Assembly (NCBI RefSeq): GCF_018885305.1
Contig: NZ_CP076544.1
Span: 434,001-498,000 of the forward strand
Length of the DNA stretch: 64,000 nucleotides
Origin: Curtobacterium sp. L6-1
GTDB taxonomy: Bacteria > Actinomycetota > Actinomycetes > Actinomycetales > Microbacteriaceae
Reading direction: 5' to 3'
A program made the translations under genes and the position numbers. The notes under the pieces are model-generated. The model made no database searches, was not told the origin of the DNA, and saw only the letters and a program-made list of their open reading frames with translations. Every line of letters starts with the position of its first letter. Within the stretch, counting starts at the first letter, position 1. Below are positions 8,901 through 18,074 of the stretch, piece after piece.

Positions 8901-10424
8901 ATGTCCGCACTGCTCACCAGCCCCGTCGCCACCCGGATCACCGCGAGTCGCGGGTCCCGGTTCGCCGCGCTCGCGGTGCTCATGCTGCCGGTGCTGCTCA
9001 TCTCGGTCGACAACACCGTCCTGAGCTTCGCGCTTCCCTCGATCGCTCGCGCCCTGCACCCCGACGCCACCACGCAGCTCTGGATCGTCGACGCCTACCC
9101 GCTCGTGCTCGCCGGCCTCCTCGTCGTGATGGGCAGCATCGGTGACCGGATCGGCCGGCGTCGGATCCTGGTCATCGGGGCGACCGGGTTCGCCGTGCTC
9201 TCCGCCGCCGCAGCGTTCGCCACCGAGGCCTGGATGCTCGTCGCGGCCCGCCTCGCGATGGGCGTCTTCGGCGCGATGCTCATGCCGGCGACGCTCTCGA
9301 TCATCCGCAACGTCTTCCCCGACGCGGGGGAGCGACGTCTGGCGCTCGCCGTCTGGTCGACCATGTTCGCCGCGGGCAACGCCCTCGGCCCACTGGTCGG
9401 CGGCGTCCTCCTCGCGCACTTCCACTGGGGCAGCGTCTTCCTCGTCGCCGTGCCGATCCTCGTCGTGATGCTCGTCGCCGTGCCGTTCTGCGTGCCCGAG
9501 TCCCGCGACCCCGAGCCCGGACCGGTCGACGTGCCGAGCATGCTCCTCTCGCTCGGCGCCCTCGGACCGCTCGTCTGGGCGATCAAGTCGCTCGTGCACC
9601 CCGAGGAGCGCGGTCTCGCGATCGCGATGGTCGCCGTCGGCGTGCTGTGCGGCGTGGCGTTCGTCCGCCGGCAGCTGCGGACCCGGACCCCGATGCTCGA
9701 CATGCGTCTGTTCCGGAGCACAGCGTTCACCGGCAGCGTGCTCATGAATATGGCCGCGATGTTCTCGCTGACCGGCTTCCTGTTCTTCATCGCCCAGCAC
9801 CTGCAGCTCGTCGCCGGGCTCGACCCGTTCGCCAGCGGCCTGGTCCTGGTCCCCGGGGCCGTGCTCACCGTCATCGCCGGACTGGCCGTCGTGCCGGTCG
9901 TCGCCCGCGTCGCCCCGCGCTGGGTGGTGTCCGTGTCGCTGCTGTTCTCCGCCGCCGCGTACGCCCTGGTCGCCGTCCTCGGCCACCACGCGACGATCCC
10001 CGCGCTCGCGTTCGCCTTCGTGCTGCTCGGCATCGGCATCGGCGCGTCCGAGACCGTGACGAACGACCTGATCATCTCGACGGCCCCGGCGGACAAGGCC
10101 GGTGCGGCGTCGGCGATGTCCGAGACCGCGTACGAGATCGGTGCCGTCCTGGGCACCGCCGTCCTCGGCACGATCCTGGCGACGGCCTACCGCGCCAACG
10201 TCGTCGTGCCCGAGGGGCTGTCCTCGACCGCGCACACCGCCGCGGGGGAGACCCTCGGTGGTGCGGTGGACGCGGCCTCCGAACTCGGCGGGTCGGCGGG
10301 ACGGGTGCTCCTCGAGTCCGCACGCGCCGCGTTCGACTCCGGTGTGACGACGACGGCGGGCGTCGCCGCGGTGCTCATGGTGGTCGCGGCCGCCGGCGCG
10401 GTCGTGATGCTCCGCCGACGCTGA
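8901..10424 (+). CDS. MFS drug efflux transporter, DHA2 (14-TM) type
   Basis: A 507-aa membrane protein with about 14 hydrophobic segments and the DHA2-family features LLISVDNTVLSFALPSIA in TM1 and the inter-helix motif GSIGDRIGRRRILV at about 79-92. These proton antiporters export quaternary ammonium compounds, dyes or antibiotics. The start ATG follows GGAG by 7 nt. A long leader with two palindromes in the promoter suggests tight repression by a TetR-like protein, possibly one encoded elsewhere. A hairpin follows the stop. Confidence 0.88.
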   Translation: MSALLTSPVATRITASRGSRFAALAVLMLPVLLISVDNTVLSFALPSIARALHPDATTQLWIVDAYPLVLAGLLVVMGSIGDRIGRRRILVIGATGFAVLSAAAAFATEAWMLVAARLAMGVFGAMLMPATLSIIRNVFPDAGERRLALAVWSTMFAAGNALGPLVGGVLLAHFHWGSVFLVAVPILVVMLVAVPFCVPESRDPEPGPVDVPSMLLSLGALGPLVWAIKSLVHPEERGLAIAMVAVGVLCGVAFVRRQLRTRTPMLDMRLFRSTAFTGSVLMNMAAMFSLTGFLFFIAQHLQLVAGLDPFASGLVLVPGAVLTVIAGLAVVPVVARVAPRWVVSVSLLFSAAAYALVAVLGHHATIPALAFAFVLLGIGIGASETVTNDLIISTAPADKAGAASAMSETAYEIGAVLGTAVLGTILATAYRANVVVPEGLSSTAHTAAGETLGGAVDAASELGGSAGRVLLESARAAFDSGVTTTAGVAAVLMVVAAAGAVVMLRRR

Positions 10425-10431
10425 CCGGCAC

Positions 10432-10456
10432 GGCCCCTCGCTGAGCGGGAGGGGCC
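10432..10456 (+). terminator. hairpin after the MFS gene
   Basis: GGCCCCTCGCT pairs with AGCGGGAGGGGCC, with a 2-nt bulge, immediately after the transporter stop. No T-run. Confidence 0.5.
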
Positions 10457-10549
10457 TCCGCCGACCGGCAGGAGTCCTCGCCGGCCGGCGTCGTCGCGTG
10501 CCGCGGACGGGCCGCGCGGCACGCCCGGGATGCGCTGATCCTGTGAATC

Positions 10550-11227
10550 GTGGACCGCCACCATGGGTCAGGTCCTACGTTGGGAGGTGGCCGCGAGCAC
10601 CGCGGTCACACCCACGAACGAGGAACGACCACGACTGACACGACCGACGCCGCCGCTGCGCACCAGCAGCCCGACGTCCCCCGCACCGACCCGACGTCCG
10701 CCGCGGCCGCTCCCGCGGCAGCCGAGGCCACCCCGGCCGACATGACCGCCGCGTACAAGGCCGCCTTCCGTGGGCACCCCGCCGGTGTCGCCGTCATCAC
10801 CGCGGAGGGGCCCGACGGGCCCACCGGGCTCACGGCCTCGAGCGTCGCGTCCGTCGCGGTCGACCCGCCCGTCCTGGTCTTCTCGCTCTCCACCAACTCC
10901 GGGTCCGCCGGCGTCGTCCTCGGTGCGCCCGTGTTCGTCGTGCACCTCATGGACGCCCGCGGTGTGGCCCTCGCCAAGCGCTTCGCCTCCACCGGCAGCC
11001 CCGCGGCCGACGACCCGATCTGGGACCGGCTGCCCTCGGGCGACCGGTACCTGCCCGACGCCGCCAGTGCCCTGCGCTGCCGTCCGCTCTCGACCACACC
11101 GATCGGCAGCTCGACCGTCGTCGTCGCCGAGGTGCTCGACATCGTCGTCGGGTCCGACCGCGGCGAGCCGCTGGTCTACCACAACCGGGAATTCCACTCC
11201 CTGACCGATCGTTCCCGCCTCTCGTGA
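10550..11227 (+). CDS. flavin reductase-like domain protein
   Basis: Residues about 65-225 form the flavin reductase-like (split-barrel FMN-binding) domain: HPAGVAVITAEG, then SSVASVAVDPPVLVFSLS, and FHSLTDRSR at the C-terminus. Such proteins supply reduced flavin or act as FMN-dependent oxidoreductases. The first about 64 residues from this GTG are Ala/Thr/Pro-rich low complexity with no recognised domain. An internal ATG at 10742 begins exactly at the domain and would give a usual-length 161-aa protein, so the start is uncertain. It is followed 45 bp later by sodA and may share its oxidative-stress role. Confidence 0.75.
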   Translation: MDRHHGSGPTLGGGREHRGHTHERGTTTTDTTDAAAAHQQPDVPRTDPTSAAAAPAAAEATPADMTAAYKAAFRGHPAGVAVITAEGPDGPTGLTASSVASVAVDPPVLVFSLSTNSGSAGVVLGAPVFVVHLMDARGVALAKRFASTGSPAADDPIWDRLPSGDRYLPDAASALRCRPLSTTPIGSSTVVVAEVLDIVVGSDRGEPLVYHNREFHSLTDRSRLS

Positions 11228-11272
11228 GCCGCGGGACCACACGCCCCACATCACCGATCGAAAGGACCGCAC

Positions 11273-11887
11273 ATGGCTGAGTACACCCTGCCCGAGCTGC
11301 CGTACGACTACGCCGCCCTCGAGCCCCACATCAGCGGCAAGATCATGCAGCTGCACCACGACAAGCACCACCAGGCCTACGTGACCGGCGCCAACACCGC
11401 GCTGCAGCAGCTCGGCGAAGCCCGCGAGTCCGGTAACTTCGGTGCGATCAACAAGCTCGAGAAGGACCTCGCGTTCCACCTCGGTGGCCACGTGAACCAC
11501 TCGATCTTCTGGACCAACCTCGGCCCGGACACGAAGGTCCCCGAGGGTGAGCTCGCCGCCGCCATCGACGAGTTCTTCGGCTCGTTCGAGAAGTTCCAGG
11601 CCCAGTTCGCCGCGGTCGCCAACGGCATCCAGGGCTCCGGCTGGTCCGTCCTCGCCTGGGACGTCGTCGGCCAGAAGCTCGCCACGTTCCAGCTGTTCGA
11701 CCAGCAGGGCAACATCCCGTTCGGTCTCGTGCCGATCTTCATGCTCGACATGTGGGAGCACGCCTTCTACCTCGACTACCTCAACGTCAAGGCGGACTAC
11801 GTCAAGGCCGTGTGGAACATCGTCGACTGGGAGAACGTCGCTGCTCGTTTCGACAACGCCAAGGCACAGCGCTTCGTCACGCTCTGA
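11273..11887 (+). CDS. sodA: superoxide dismutase, Fe/Mn family
   Basis: Dismutates superoxide to H2O2 and O2. The 204-aa sequence has the usual length and all four metal ligands: His28 in LHHDKHH, His76 in GGHVNHSIFW, Asp159 and His163 in LDMWEHAFYLDY. The pattern suits the Mn/cambialistic group, but metal choice cannot be settled by eye. The ATG follows AAAGGA. A very long palindromic hairpin follows the gene. Confidence 0.96.
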   Translation: MAEYTLPELPYDYAALEPHISGKIMQLHHDKHHQAYVTGANTALQQLGEARESGNFGAINKLEKDLAFHLGGHVNHSIFWTNLGPDTKVPEGELAAAIDEFFGSFEKFQAQFAAVANGIQGSGWSVLAWDVVGQKLATFQLFDQQGNIPFGLVPIFMLDMWEHAFYLDYLNVKADYVKAVWNIVDWENVAARFDNAKAQRFVTL

Positions 11888-11915
11888 CCCGCACGGGTCG
11901 CTGACGCGACCGACG

Positions 11916-11963
11916 GACGGACGGGAGGCCCGGTACCAGCTGGTACCGGGCCTCCCGTCCGTC
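11916..11963. terminator. 48-nt perfect palindrome terminator (GACGGACGGGAGGC type)
   Basis: Two 24-nt arms, starting GACGGACGGGAGGC and meeting at CAG/CTG, are perfectly complementary with almost no loop. It follows sodA and precedes the end of the convergent TetR gene. The same outer-arm sequence recurs in hairpins after upp (18185) and ccsB (43045). Confidence 0.8.
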
Positions 11964-12023
11964 GGTGGTCCGCCGCGGCAGCGGCGACGGGCCTCGGTGT
12001 CCTGCCGCGGCAGCGGCAACGGA

Positions 12024-12599
12024 TCAGTGGACGGCGACGCTGACCTCGGACGCGATGCGCTGCGCGACGCCGCGGAGCACGACGTCCGTGTGCGCGACGT
12101 CGCCGTCGAGGACCGCACCCCACTGGGCGCCGCGGCAGGCGAGCACCGCCGCCCGGGCCACCCGCTGAGCCGACCGGTCGTCCGCCCCGTGCGCCCGGCA
12201 CCACGCGGCGAGGGTCTCGATGTGCGCCCGGTGGAGCCTGCGGTGCCGGTCGTGCTCCGTCAGGCACTCGACCGACCCGAGCTCGAACGTGAGCCGGGCG
12301 GCGAGGAAGCGGTCCCGCTCGCCGAGGTGACCGAACACCGCCTGGAGGTACTCGGCCAACCCGGTCTCGTCGGCGTCCGGGTCGAGCCGGACGGCGTGCA
12401 CGTGGCGGTTGAGGTGCTCGACGACGGCGTCGATGAGGCCGTCGCGGGAACCGAAGTGGTAGACGATCGGGTACGCGCTGGTGCCCAGGGCCCGACCGAG
12501 ACTCCGCACCGAGACGTCCTCGAGGCGGGTGGCGTGCAGGTGGTCGGTGACCTTGCAGACGATCGCGGGCTTGAGTGTCGGGTCCGGTTTGCGCGGCAT
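12024..12599 (-). CDS. TetR family transcriptional regulator
   Basis: A 191-aa protein with an N-terminal TetR DNA-binding domain (SVRSLGRALGTSAYPIVYHF, about 29-48) and a helical effector domain. I chose the ATG at 12599 because GGAAGAG lies 5 nt upstream. The frame extends to 12656 but that ATG has no ribosome-binding site. It runs convergently towards sodA. The target is unknown, though the MFS gene 2 kb away with palindromic operators is a candidate. Confidence 0.8.
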   Translation of the reverse strand: MPRKPDPTLKPAIVCKVTDHLHATRLEDVSVRSLGRALGTSAYPIVYHFGSRDGLIDAVVEHLNRHVHAVRLDPDADETGLAEYLQAVFGHLGERDRFLAARLTFELGSVECLTEHDRHRRLHRAHIETLAAWCRAHGADDRSAQRVARAAVLACRGAQWGAVLDGDVAHTDVVLRGVAQRIASEVSVAVH

Positions 12600-12723
12600 G
12601 GTCTCTTCCAGGACGAGGTGCGGAGGCAGCTGACCGCCACGAGGACGAGCGAGCATGTGAGATGTTACCGTACGCTCCTGGTCGGCCGGTGACGAGTGCT
12701 CGCACCCGAGGCGAACCGGTGCC

Positions 12724-13056
12724 TCAGGCGATCACCGGTCCGAACCAGAGCAGGACCGGACCGAGGGCGAGCAGGACCGCGCTCAGGGCGGCGACCATCC
12801 CGCTGTGCCTGCCGACACCCACCTTCCAGGCGCGACCTGCCAGCACCAGGGTCACCCACCCGCCGGCCCACGGACCCGTGGCCAGCAGGAACACGACCGG
12901 GTACAGGAGCGGGCTGCCCTGGCCACCGGTCAGCAGCACGGGCAGCCACAGGACCGCCCAGAGGACCGCGAAGCCTGCAGCGGAGCAGATCAGCAGGACC
13001 CGTGCTGCGGTGTACCACCCGGTGCCGGGCGGCTCGGACTGGACGCTCGAACCCAC
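12724..13056 (-). CDS. hypothetical membrane protein, about 110 aa
   Basis: Three hydrophobic segments are visible (about 16-42, 50-72 and 80-105). No family is recognised. The GTG at 13056 is preceded by AAGGAG at a 9-nt spacing. A GTG six codons earlier (13074) is in frame but would place the ribosome-binding site inside the gene. A perfect palindrome (GGGATCGCGATCCC, 13077-13090) lies just upstream. Confidence 0.6.
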   Translation of the reverse strand: MGSSVQSEPPGTGWYTAARVLLICSAAGFAVLWAVLWLPVLLTGGQGSPLLYPVVFLLATGPWAGGWVTLVLAGRAWKVGVGRHSGMVAALSAVLLALGPVLLWFGPVIA

Positions 13057-13076
13057 TGCTCGATGCTCCTTCACTC

Positions 13077-13090
13077 GGGATCGCGATCCC
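13077..13090. promoter_or_regulatory. 14-bp palindrome upstream of the small membrane gene
   Basis: GGGATCGCGATCCC is a perfect dyad about 20 bp before the likely start codon at 13056. Possible operator; no cognate regulator is identified. Confidence 0.35.
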
Positions 13091-13168
13091 TGTCGTCGTC
13101 GTGACGGTCGGCGGTTCCGTCGGGTCGACCCGGGGCCGGCGCACGGGCACCAGCCTCCTCCTGCCGTG

Positions 13169-14758
13169 TCAGGCGGAGGCCTGCTCCCACGGGGCTGGCT
13201 CGGCCCGCACGAGCAGGGTCTGGACCGAGCCCGCGGCCAACGGCGCCAGCCGGATCTCCACCCGCAGACGGCTACGCGCGCCCGGCAGCCACCAGCGCAG
13301 GTGGGTCGGGGACGCGGACTCCTCGGCGACGGGCTCGGCGGTCAGGTCGACGTCCACCGCCTCGACGGCCTGCGTGACGGCCGCCCGTCGCCGGTCCCAC
13401 GGCACGTCCATGGGCACGTTCGGGGTGCAGATCGACGCAGCCCGTTCGTCGGACCAGTCCGCCAGCAGACGGCGCACGGCTCCCTGGGCCGCACGGGTCT
13501 GGGGCAGCACGGCTGCGGTGCCGGGTGCTGCAGGGCGGGGTCCGGCCGCAGCCCGTGCGGGGGGAGCGGTGAACGCAGGGAAGGCATCGGCGAGGACGAG
13601 GTCGAGCGCCTGCCCGGCAGCGACCGACACCTTGGCCTGCGTGGCGTTCTCGAAGGCCACGACACCGAGGCCGGTCGACGTCGACCACCGCATGTGAGCC
13701 GAGAAGCCCGGGTAGCCCCCGGAGTGCGAGACGATCGGACCGACGAAGGGGTCGTGCTCGACGAACAGCCCGAAGCCGTACCCGGTCCCGCGAGCGGAGC
13801 CCGGGAGCGCCTCGGCCGGGATCGCCCGCATCGCCTGCTGCATCGCACGCCGGTCAGCGGTCCCGATCGGGTCGGTGCCGGGGCCACCTGCGGTCCCGGC
13901 CCCGGCCCCGGCCCCGGTCCCCGTCGAGGTCGCGGTCCGGGTCGGGGTCCCGATCACCGTCGGGTCCGGGCGATCGGCGCCGAACGGCGGTGCCGACCCG
14001 TCGAAGGCCGACGCCAGCCACGTGCCCCAGCGCGCGAGGTCCCGCACGGTCGAGAACAGGCCGCCGATCGGCGAGAACGCACCCGGCCCGGTCGTGGGCA
14101 GGGCCTCCCAGGCGTCACCGACACGACGGTGTCCGGTCACGACGTGCCCGCGGGCGTCGGCGGCGGCGAAGACGGTGTCGTCCAGTCCGAGCGGCCGCAG
14201 CACCCGCTCGGTGGCGAACCGGGTGAACGGCACGCCCGTCACCGCGGACACGACGCGGCCGAGCAGCGCGTACCCGAGGTTCGAGTACGCGAAGCGCGTG
14301 CCCGGGACCGAGTCGAAGAGCAACCCGGCGCGCAGGACCTCGTCGAGCTCGGCGTCGGAGATGGACTCCTGCCGGTCGCCCCACGGGTCGTCGGTGGGGA
14401 AGCCGGCGGACATGGTCAGGAGCATCCGCACGGTCGGGACGGGGGAGTCCGGCGTGGGGAGGCGGACGGCTGCGAAGGCGGGCACGAAGTCCGTGACGGG
14501 AGCGTCGAGGGACAGTACGCCCCCTGCGACGAGACCGAGCAGCGCGGTGGCGGTGACGCTCTTCGTGCAGGACGCGATCCGGTACACCGTGTCGGCGTCC
14601 GGCGTGGCGCCGTCACCGCGGTCGCCGTGACCGCCCGAGGCGATGAGCCCACTCCGGTCGAAGACGCCCCACACGCTGCTGGGGGCCACACTCGACTCGA
14701 CCCGCTGCCGGTGCAGCGCGTCGACGGCCTCGAGTGCCCGTGCGGTGACCGCCGTCAT
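13169..14758 (-). CDS. serine hydrolase, beta-lactamase class C / DD-peptidase family
   Basis: The 529-aa protein carries the penicillin-binding fold motifs: SxxK in IASCTKSVTATALLG (about 62-76), YxN in YSNLGYALLG, and HxG in HSGGYPGFSAHM. About 25 residues of Thr/Ala/Gly-rich low complexity split the catalytic domain, and the last about 130 residues form an extra C-terminal domain. No export signal is obvious, so it may be a cytoplasmic esterase or peptidase. The ATG overlaps the photolyase stop by 4 nt (ATGA), making it the third gene of the MarR-photolyase operon. Confidence 0.8.
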   Translation of the reverse strand: MTAVTARALEAVDALHRQRVESSVAPSSVWGVFDRSGLIASGGHGDRGDGATPDADTVYRIASCTKSVTATALLGLVAGGVLSLDAPVTDFVPAFAAVRLPTPDSPVPTVRMLLTMSAGFPTDDPWGDRQESISDAELDEVLRAGLLFDSVPGTRFAYSNLGYALLGRVVSAVTGVPFTRFATERVLRPLGLDDTVFAAADARGHVVTGHRRVGDAWEALPTTGPGAFSPIGGLFSTVRDLARWGTWLASAFDGSAPPFGADRPDPTVIGTPTRTATSTGTGAGAGAGTAGGPGTDPIGTADRRAMQQAMRAIPAEALPGSARGTGYGFGLFVEHDPFVGPIVSHSGGYPGFSAHMRWSTSTGLGVVAFENATQAKVSVAAGQALDLVLADAFPAFTAPPARAAAGPRPAAPGTAAVLPQTRAAQGAVRRLLADWSDERAASICTPNVPMDVPWDRRRAAVTQAVEAVDVDLTAEPVAEESASPTHLRWWLPGARSRLRVEIRLAPLAAGSVQTLLVRAEPAPWEQASA

Positions 14759-16104
14759 GCGCGTCGCATATCGGCGTAGGCGTCGAGCGCGCGCTGCCGG
14801 GTCGCCTTGAGGTCGAGCATCGGCTCCGGACGGTCCTCGTCGGCGGGCACCCAGCGACGGACGTACTCGCGGTGCGGGTCGAACCGCTCGAGCTGCCGGT
14901 CCGGGTTGAAGACACGGAAGTACGGAGCGGCGTCGAAGCCCGAGCCGGCGACCCACTGCCAGTTCGCCGCGTTGTTCGCCGCGTCGGCGTCGACCAGGGT
15001 GTCCCAGAACCACTGCTCCCCGATGCGCCAGTCGACGAGCATGTTCTTCACGAGGAAGCTCGCCGTCGCCAGGCGGACACGGTTGTGCATGGCCCCGGTG
15101 TGCCACAGCTCGCGCATGCCGGCGTCGACCAGGTCGAACCCGGTTGTTCCGGCACGCCACCGGTCGAGTTCGTCGTCCGAGGCGTCCCGCCACGGGAAGG
15201 CGTCGAACTCGCCGCGCACGTTGGTCCGTGCGATGTCGTCGCAGTGGAAGTACTCGTTCCAGTTGAACTCGCGCCAGGCGAGTTGACGCAGGAACGCCGG
15301 CGCCGCGCGACGCTGGTCGGGCTCGAGCGTCTCGTGCAGGCGGTGCCACACCTGGTACGGGCTGATCTCACCCCACCGCAGGTGCGGCGAGAGGCTGCTC
15401 GTCGCCGCCTGTGCCGGTTCGTCACGCTGGTCGTAGTCGGCCAGGGCCTCGTCGATGAACCGCTCCATGCGGTCCCACGCGCCGTGCTCGCCGGGCGTCC
15501 ACGCGTCACGCATGCCGCCGGCCCAGTCCGGGGTGGTCGGCAGCAGCGCCCAGTCGTCGAGCGCGTCGGAGTGGACGTCGGCCGGCGCGGCGATCGTCTC
15601 CGGTTCGGGGACGGGGTGCCGGGGCTCGGGCATCGCCTGGGCGGCCCGCCAGAACGGGGTGAAGACCTTGAACGGCTCGCCCTTGCCGGTGAGGACCGTC
15701 CACGGTTCCCAGAGCAGGGTCGCCGCGGCGCTGTGGGCGTCGATCCCGCTCTCGACCAGCCCGGACTTGATGCCCGTGTCGATCTCGCGTTCGACCTTGC
15801 CGTAGCGGCGGTTCCAGAACACCGCGTCGGCGCCGGACTCCTGCACGAGGGACGGGATGACCTCGGCCGCCGGGCCCCGTCGGAGCACGAGTGCCGAGCC
15901 GTGCGCGCGCAGGTCGGTGTCGAGCGCGGCGAGGGACTGGTGCAGCCACCAGCGGGCCGCGGCGCCGAAGGGCCGGATGCCGTCGCTCTGCTCGTCGAGC
16001 ACGTAGACGACGGTGACGGGGCCGCCGCGGTCGACGGCCGAGCGGAGTGCCGGGTTGTCGGCGATGCGCAGATCGTCGCGGAGCCAGACGACGGAGCCGC
16101 TCAT
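14755..16104 (-). CDS. phr: deoxyribodipyrimidine photolyase
   Basis: Repairs UV-induced cyclobutane pyrimidine dimers with light, using FADH-. The 449-aa protein has the N-terminal photolyase domain (VVWLRDDLRIADNPAL at 5-20) and the FAD-binding C-terminal domain with LRQLAWREFNWNEYF, the GMRELWHTGAMHNRVR block, and NWQWVAGSGFDAAPYFRVFN near the end. Size and motifs match class I CPD photolyases. The ATG overlaps the MarR stop by 4 nt and its own stop overlaps the hydrolase start, so all three are translated from one message. Confidence 0.93.
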   Translation of the reverse strand: MSGSVVWLRDDLRIADNPALRSAVDRGGPVTVVYVLDEQSDGIRPFGAAARWWLHQSLAALDTDLRAHGSALVLRRGPAAEVIPSLVQESGADAVFWNRRYGKVEREIDTGIKSGLVESGIDAHSAAATLLWEPWTVLTGKGEPFKVFTPFWRAAQAMPEPRHPVPEPETIAAPADVHSDALDDWALLPTTPDWAGGMRDAWTPGEHGAWDRMERFIDEALADYDQRDEPAQAATSSLSPHLRWGEISPYQVWHRLHETLEPDQRRAAPAFLRQLAWREFNWNEYFHCDDIARTNVRGEFDAFPWRDASDDELDRWRAGTTGFDLVDAGMRELWHTGAMHNRVRLATASFLVKNMLVDWRIGEQWFWDTLVDADAANNAANWQWVAGSGFDAAPYFRVFNPDRQLERFDPHREYVRRWVPADEDRPEPMLDLKATRQRALDAYADMRRA

Positions 16105-16616
16105 GCGCTGGCCCGGTCCGACACGGCGGTGGGGACGCCGACGACGGAGCGGCGGCTCGGCGTCGTGTTCGCGGCCGCGACCCGGAGCTTCGTGCAGAGT
16201 TCGGTGAGGGTCCGCAGTTCGGCGTCGTCGAGCCCGGCACCGACCTGCGCGGCGATCGTCGACGCGTGCTGGACGGCGACCGCCCGGTACACGTCGAAGC
16301 CGTGCGCGGTGAGGGCGACGATGACACCGCGGGCGTCGGTGGGGTCGGGCTGCTTCTCGACGATGCCCTTGGCCGCGAGACGGTCGACGAGCCGACTGAC
16401 GCTCGGCTGTGTCAGGAGCAGGTGGCCGGTGAGGTCCCGCATCCGGCAGCGACGGCCGGGCTGCGTGGACAGGTTGAAGCAGACGTCGTACTCGTTGAAC
16501 GAGATCTCGGCGGAGGGGAACTCCGTGTTGAGGTTCCGCATCACGGTGACCTGTGCGCGGAACAACGACTCCCACGCGGCGACCGCCGTGGCCTTCTCAC
16601 TGCGGTGATCGCTCAC
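16101..16616 (-). CDS. MarR family transcriptional regulator
   Basis: A 171-aa winged-helix protein. The recognition region TGHLLLTQPSVSRLVDRLAA is followed by the wing with DARGVIVALTAHG, as in MarR. The GTG start follows GGAGGGAG. It is the first gene of the MarR-photolyase-hydrolase operon, so it probably controls its own operon. A GGTGG-A-CCACC dyad (16635-16645) just upstream is a candidate autoregulatory site. The inducing signal is not evident. Confidence 0.87.
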   Translation of the reverse strand: MSDHRSEKATAVAAWESLFRAQVTVMRNLNTEFPSAEISFNEYDVCFNLSTQPGRRCRMRDLTGHLLLTQPSVSRLVDRLAAKGIVEKQPDPTDARGVIVALTAHGFDVYRAVAVQHASTIAAQVGAGLDDAELRTLTELCTKLRVAAANTTPSRRSVVGVPTAVSDRASA

Positions 16617-16676
16617 GGACCACTCCCTCCGACTGGTGGACCACCACCCTACCGACGGGGTCGGACAACAGAACGC

Positions 16677-16706
16677 GGGCCGGCCGTCCTGGTGGACGAC
16701 CGGCCC
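16677..16706. terminator. hairpin between the winged-helix and MarR genes
   Basis: GGGCCGGCCGTC pairs with GACGACCGGCCC (one G-T pair) around a 6-nt loop. The flanking 16707-16888 is visibly more A/T-rich than the surroundings and has no gene that I can see. Confidence 0.55.
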
Positions 16707-16888
16707 GCTCCCTTGCACCAAGAGATTCCTGCAATCACATTCCACAGCCGGTGCCACAGCAAACACCGACTGCACGACCGACTGTATAACGAAGCGGTAA
16801 CGCCAGGGAAGGCGGCCACGCCGTCTGTTCCTGCGAGTTCCCCGAACGCCGGGCGAGAGCGGGCTCAGGACCGACGGCGAGGACGGGC

Positions 16889-17722
16889 TCAGAACAGGTC
16901 GGGCGACGGGGTCGAGGCGTAGCGCACGGAGACGTCGGCGTGCCGGTCGAACCGGTAGCCCACCCCGCGCACGGTGCGGACGATCTCCTCGAAGGCGCCG
17001 AGCTTGGCCCGGAGGCGCCGCACGTGCACGTCGATCGTGCGCTCGTTCGGCGTCTCGTCCTCGCCGTCGGACCACAGGCCCTCGATGATGGCGGTGCGGT
17101 CTACCGTGCGGCCCTCGCGGAGGACGAGGAACTGCAGGAGCTCGAACTCCTTGAAGGTCAGCGGAGCGGCCTCGCCGTCCAGGACGACCCGCTTGCGGGA
17201 GATGTCGATGACGACGCCGGTCTCCTCGGGCTCGGGCTTCTCGGTCTGCTTGCGCGCCGCGACCGCGGATCGGTCCTGCAGGGCGAGCCGGACGACGTCG
17301 ACGTCCCGTCCGCCGGACCCCTCGGCGGCGACGGCGACGGCCGCGTAGGTCTGGGCCGAGGGCACGAGCTGGGCGGTGAGCGCCTTGAGCTGCTCGACCA
17401 CGGCCGCCAGCGTCGTGCCGGCAGCGGCGGCGGCGGCCTCGTCGAGACCGACGTACAGCGCGAAGCCGCGCGCTTCGGTGCCCTCGGGCAGGGCACGGTT
17501 CCGGACCGGCGCGACGACGGGGCTGGTCGGTACGGCGGCGTGGTCGGCGGTCGGACGGGCGGGCTGGGCCGGCGTGCGACGGGGGCGGATCGGCGTCACG
17601 CTGCCGAGGCTCGTCGGGGCGGACGCTGCGGTCCGGCGCGCCGGGGCGGTGCGGGGCTGCGTCGGCAGCGCGGTGTCGGCGGCGGCGGCGGCGGTGCGGG
17701 GCTGGGCGATGGTGAGGGACAT
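16889..17722 (-). CDS. winged-helix regulator without a receiver domain
   Basis: The C-terminal about 95 residues are an OmpR/PhoB-type DNA-binding domain: LTFKEFELLQFLVLREGRTV, TIDVHVRRLRAKLG, and VRTVRGVGYRFD. There is no phospho-acceptor receiver domain. The first about 80 residues are Ala/Pro/Arg-rich, and about 85-150 form a small unrecognised alpha/beta region (ARGFALYVGLDEAAAAA). It is therefore an atypical response-regulator-like factor. The ATG is preceded by GGAG at an 8-nt spacing. A strong promoter lies about 350 nt upstream (see 18075-18104), giving a long leader. Confidence 0.8.
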   Translation of the reverse strand: MSLTIAQPRTAAAAADTALPTQPRTAPARRTAASAPTSLGSVTPIRPRRTPAQPARPTADHAAVPTSPVVAPVRNRALPEGTEARGFALYVGLDEAAAAAAGTTLAAVVEQLKALTAQLVPSAQTYAAVAVAAEGSGGRDVDVVRLALQDRSAVAARKQTEKPEPEETGVVIDISRKRVVLDGEAAPLTFKEFELLQFLVLREGRTVDRTAIIEGLWSDGEDETPNERTIDVHVRRLRAKLGAFEEIVRTVRGVGYRFDRHADVSVRYASTPSPDLF

Positions 17723-17966
17723 GGTGCGGTCTCCGGGGGGGTACGGCCGAGCTGCGTGGTGGCGCGTCGGTCGGTGTCGAATGCGTCGGCCCGGACCGGC
17801 GGTACGCCGATGTGCCCTGCGGTCCGTGGGGGAACCGGGGCTGGTCCGGGGGAGCGGGGTCCGACCTCGTGACGGTGGTGCGCGTCGTCGACGGGGTCGT
17901 CACCGAGGGATCACGCGCGCGCGACGGGGGTGGTGTCGCGGCGGATCCGGCTGGAACGGGTACCGA

Positions 17967-18068
17967 TCAGGCACACATTCGACAACGCATGACCGCTGTG
18001 GCCGGCATCGAGATGCCGGCAGTCCCCTTGGCCTCGTGCAGGGCTCGGGTGGACACGGTTGCAGTCAT
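17967..18068 (-). CDS. 33-codon leaderless leader ORF, Cys-containing end
   Basis: An ATG at 18068 lies exactly 7 nt after a good -10 box. The frame runs 33 codons and ends MRCRMCA before TGA. It contains a perfect 9-bp-arm hairpin in the DNA (18001-18020, GCCGGCATC-GA-GATGCCGGC). It lies at the start of the long transcript that would reach the winged-helix gene at 17722. Its size, position and two late Cys codons suggest a leader peptide rather than an independent protein. This is inference; translation is unproven. Confidence 0.4.
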   Translation of the reverse strand: MTATVSTRALHEAKGTAGISMPATAVMRCRMCA

Positions 18069-18074
18069 GGCACG

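Noticed and set aside
8685..10235. 516-codon minus-strand frame opposite the MFS gene
   Set aside because: GC-skewed shadow with His/Glu/Arg-rich composition and no domain; the plus-strand MFS protein explains the region.
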